DNA of 6,195 bases. Origin: Thermogladius sp. (GTDB lineage: Archaea; Thermoproteota; Thermoprotei_A; Sulfolobales; Desulfurococcaceae). This document shows positions 5,927 to 6,195 of this stretch, piece by piece. Location: assembly GCA_009904025.1 (NCBI GenBank), contig WYEE01000116.1, forward strand, positions 1-6,195. Direction: 5' to 3'. Each line of letters opens with the position of its first letter. The first letter of the stretch is position 1. Below the pieces are notes generated by a model. The model did no database searches and was not told where the DNA came from. It saw only the letters and a program-made list of their open reading frames with translations. A program made the position numbers and the translations under genes.

Positions 5927-6195
5927 TTAGAAGCTTCTCTGAGATCCTGACATACAAGAGAGGTCTTAAGTTGTCGGTAGCTAGCAGGCTCCTCCTCGTC
6001 GCCTCGGTGTTCTTGGGGATTTTAATTGCCGCTTTCTCAGCCCCTACACCTGCGAGCTGGGTTTACCTATCAGCGATAGCCTTTGTAGAGCTGGGTGTGA
6101 TCAAGGTTTTGAATAAGCCGGTGACAATACTCAGAGCGCTCGTGTTCATATGTTTCTTCGTATTCCTCTCCCTAAGCATGAGGCTCATCGGTATA
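5923..6195 (+). CDS. ECF transporter transmembrane T component (EcfT/CbiQ-like), 5' part only
   Basis: From TTG 5923 the frame stays open for 91 codons to the window edge. The TTG shares four bases (TTGA) with the ATPase stop, and a strong ribosome binding site lies just upstream. The visible part starts with a short basic segment (SFSEILTYKRGLKLSVASR, 4-22). Three hydrophobic spans follow at about 23-40, 46-62 and 69-86. This matches the N-terminal layout of EcfT, the membrane scaffold linking the ATPases to the S component. The diagnostic C-terminal coupling helices with their Ala-Arg motifs lie outside the window. The assignment therefore rests mainly on position right after an S gene and a fused ECF ATPase. 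Confidence 0.7.
   Translation, partial: MIRSFSEILTYKRGLKLSVASRLLLVASVFLGILIAAFSAPTPASWVYLSAIAFVELGVIKVLNKPVTILRALVFICFFVFLSLSMRLIGI

Noticed and set aside
1..6195. tRNA, rRNA, CRISPR array, insertion sequence or integration site
   Set aside because: No tRNA-like arm pattern, regularly spaced repeats, transposase frame or long terminal repeats are visible, and almost all bases are accounted for by genes.

Overview
The window looks like chromosomal DNA from a hyperthermophilic crenarchaeon, probably from the Desulfurococcales or a close relative. This is an inference from several signs. Codon use is rich in AGG/AGA, ATA and CTA. Intergenic gaps are very short and carry T/A-rich boxes of the archaeal TATA type. 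Start sites are preceded by GGTG/GAGG/GGTGATC motifs that match the archaeal 16S 3' end, and TTG or GTG starts are common. The acetyltransferase, CoaBC and AsnRS proteins also have an archaeal character. I cannot fix the genus from sequence alone.

Layout. The left third is on the minus strand. A cation diffusion facilitator (CDF) metal transporter runs off the left edge (670 to 1). Upstream of it lies coaBC (2002 to 776), the bifunctional phosphopantothenoylcysteine synthetase/decarboxylase of coenzyme A synthesis. A 61-base divergent gap (2003-2063) separates coaBC from the plus-strand genes. These begin with an Ard1-like GNAT acetyltransferase (2064-2615), followed by asnS for asparaginyl-tRNA synthetase (2673-3971), which has its own well-formed promoter. 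The right third is a tight operon for an energy-coupling factor (ECF) vitamin transporter: a RibU-like substrate-binding membrane protein (4021-4623), a single polypeptide carrying both ABC ATPase domains (4592-5926), and the start of the transmembrane coupling T subunit (5923 to the right edge). The genes overlap by 32 and 4 bases.

How the genes fit together. The CDF exporter handles divalent metal. CoaBC uses CTP, cysteine and a flavin cofactor to make 4'-phosphopantetheine. AsnRS and the acetyltransferase serve translation and protein modification. The ECF operon most likely imports a vitamin, with riboflavin the best guess from S-subunit similarity. That would feed flavin enzymes such as CoaBC, but the metabolic link is inference only.

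I see no mobile element, CRISPR array, tRNA or rRNA. Nearly all bases are coding, and no gap exceeds about 110 bases. I found no clearly new multi-gene system. The points most worth a second look are the asymmetric decay of ATPase motifs in the fused ECF ATPase, a CoaC domain without the usual Cys-containing substrate clamp, a pair of 9-base direct repeats two helical turns apart at the CDF promoter, and a perfect 12-base palindrome inside the asnS promoter.
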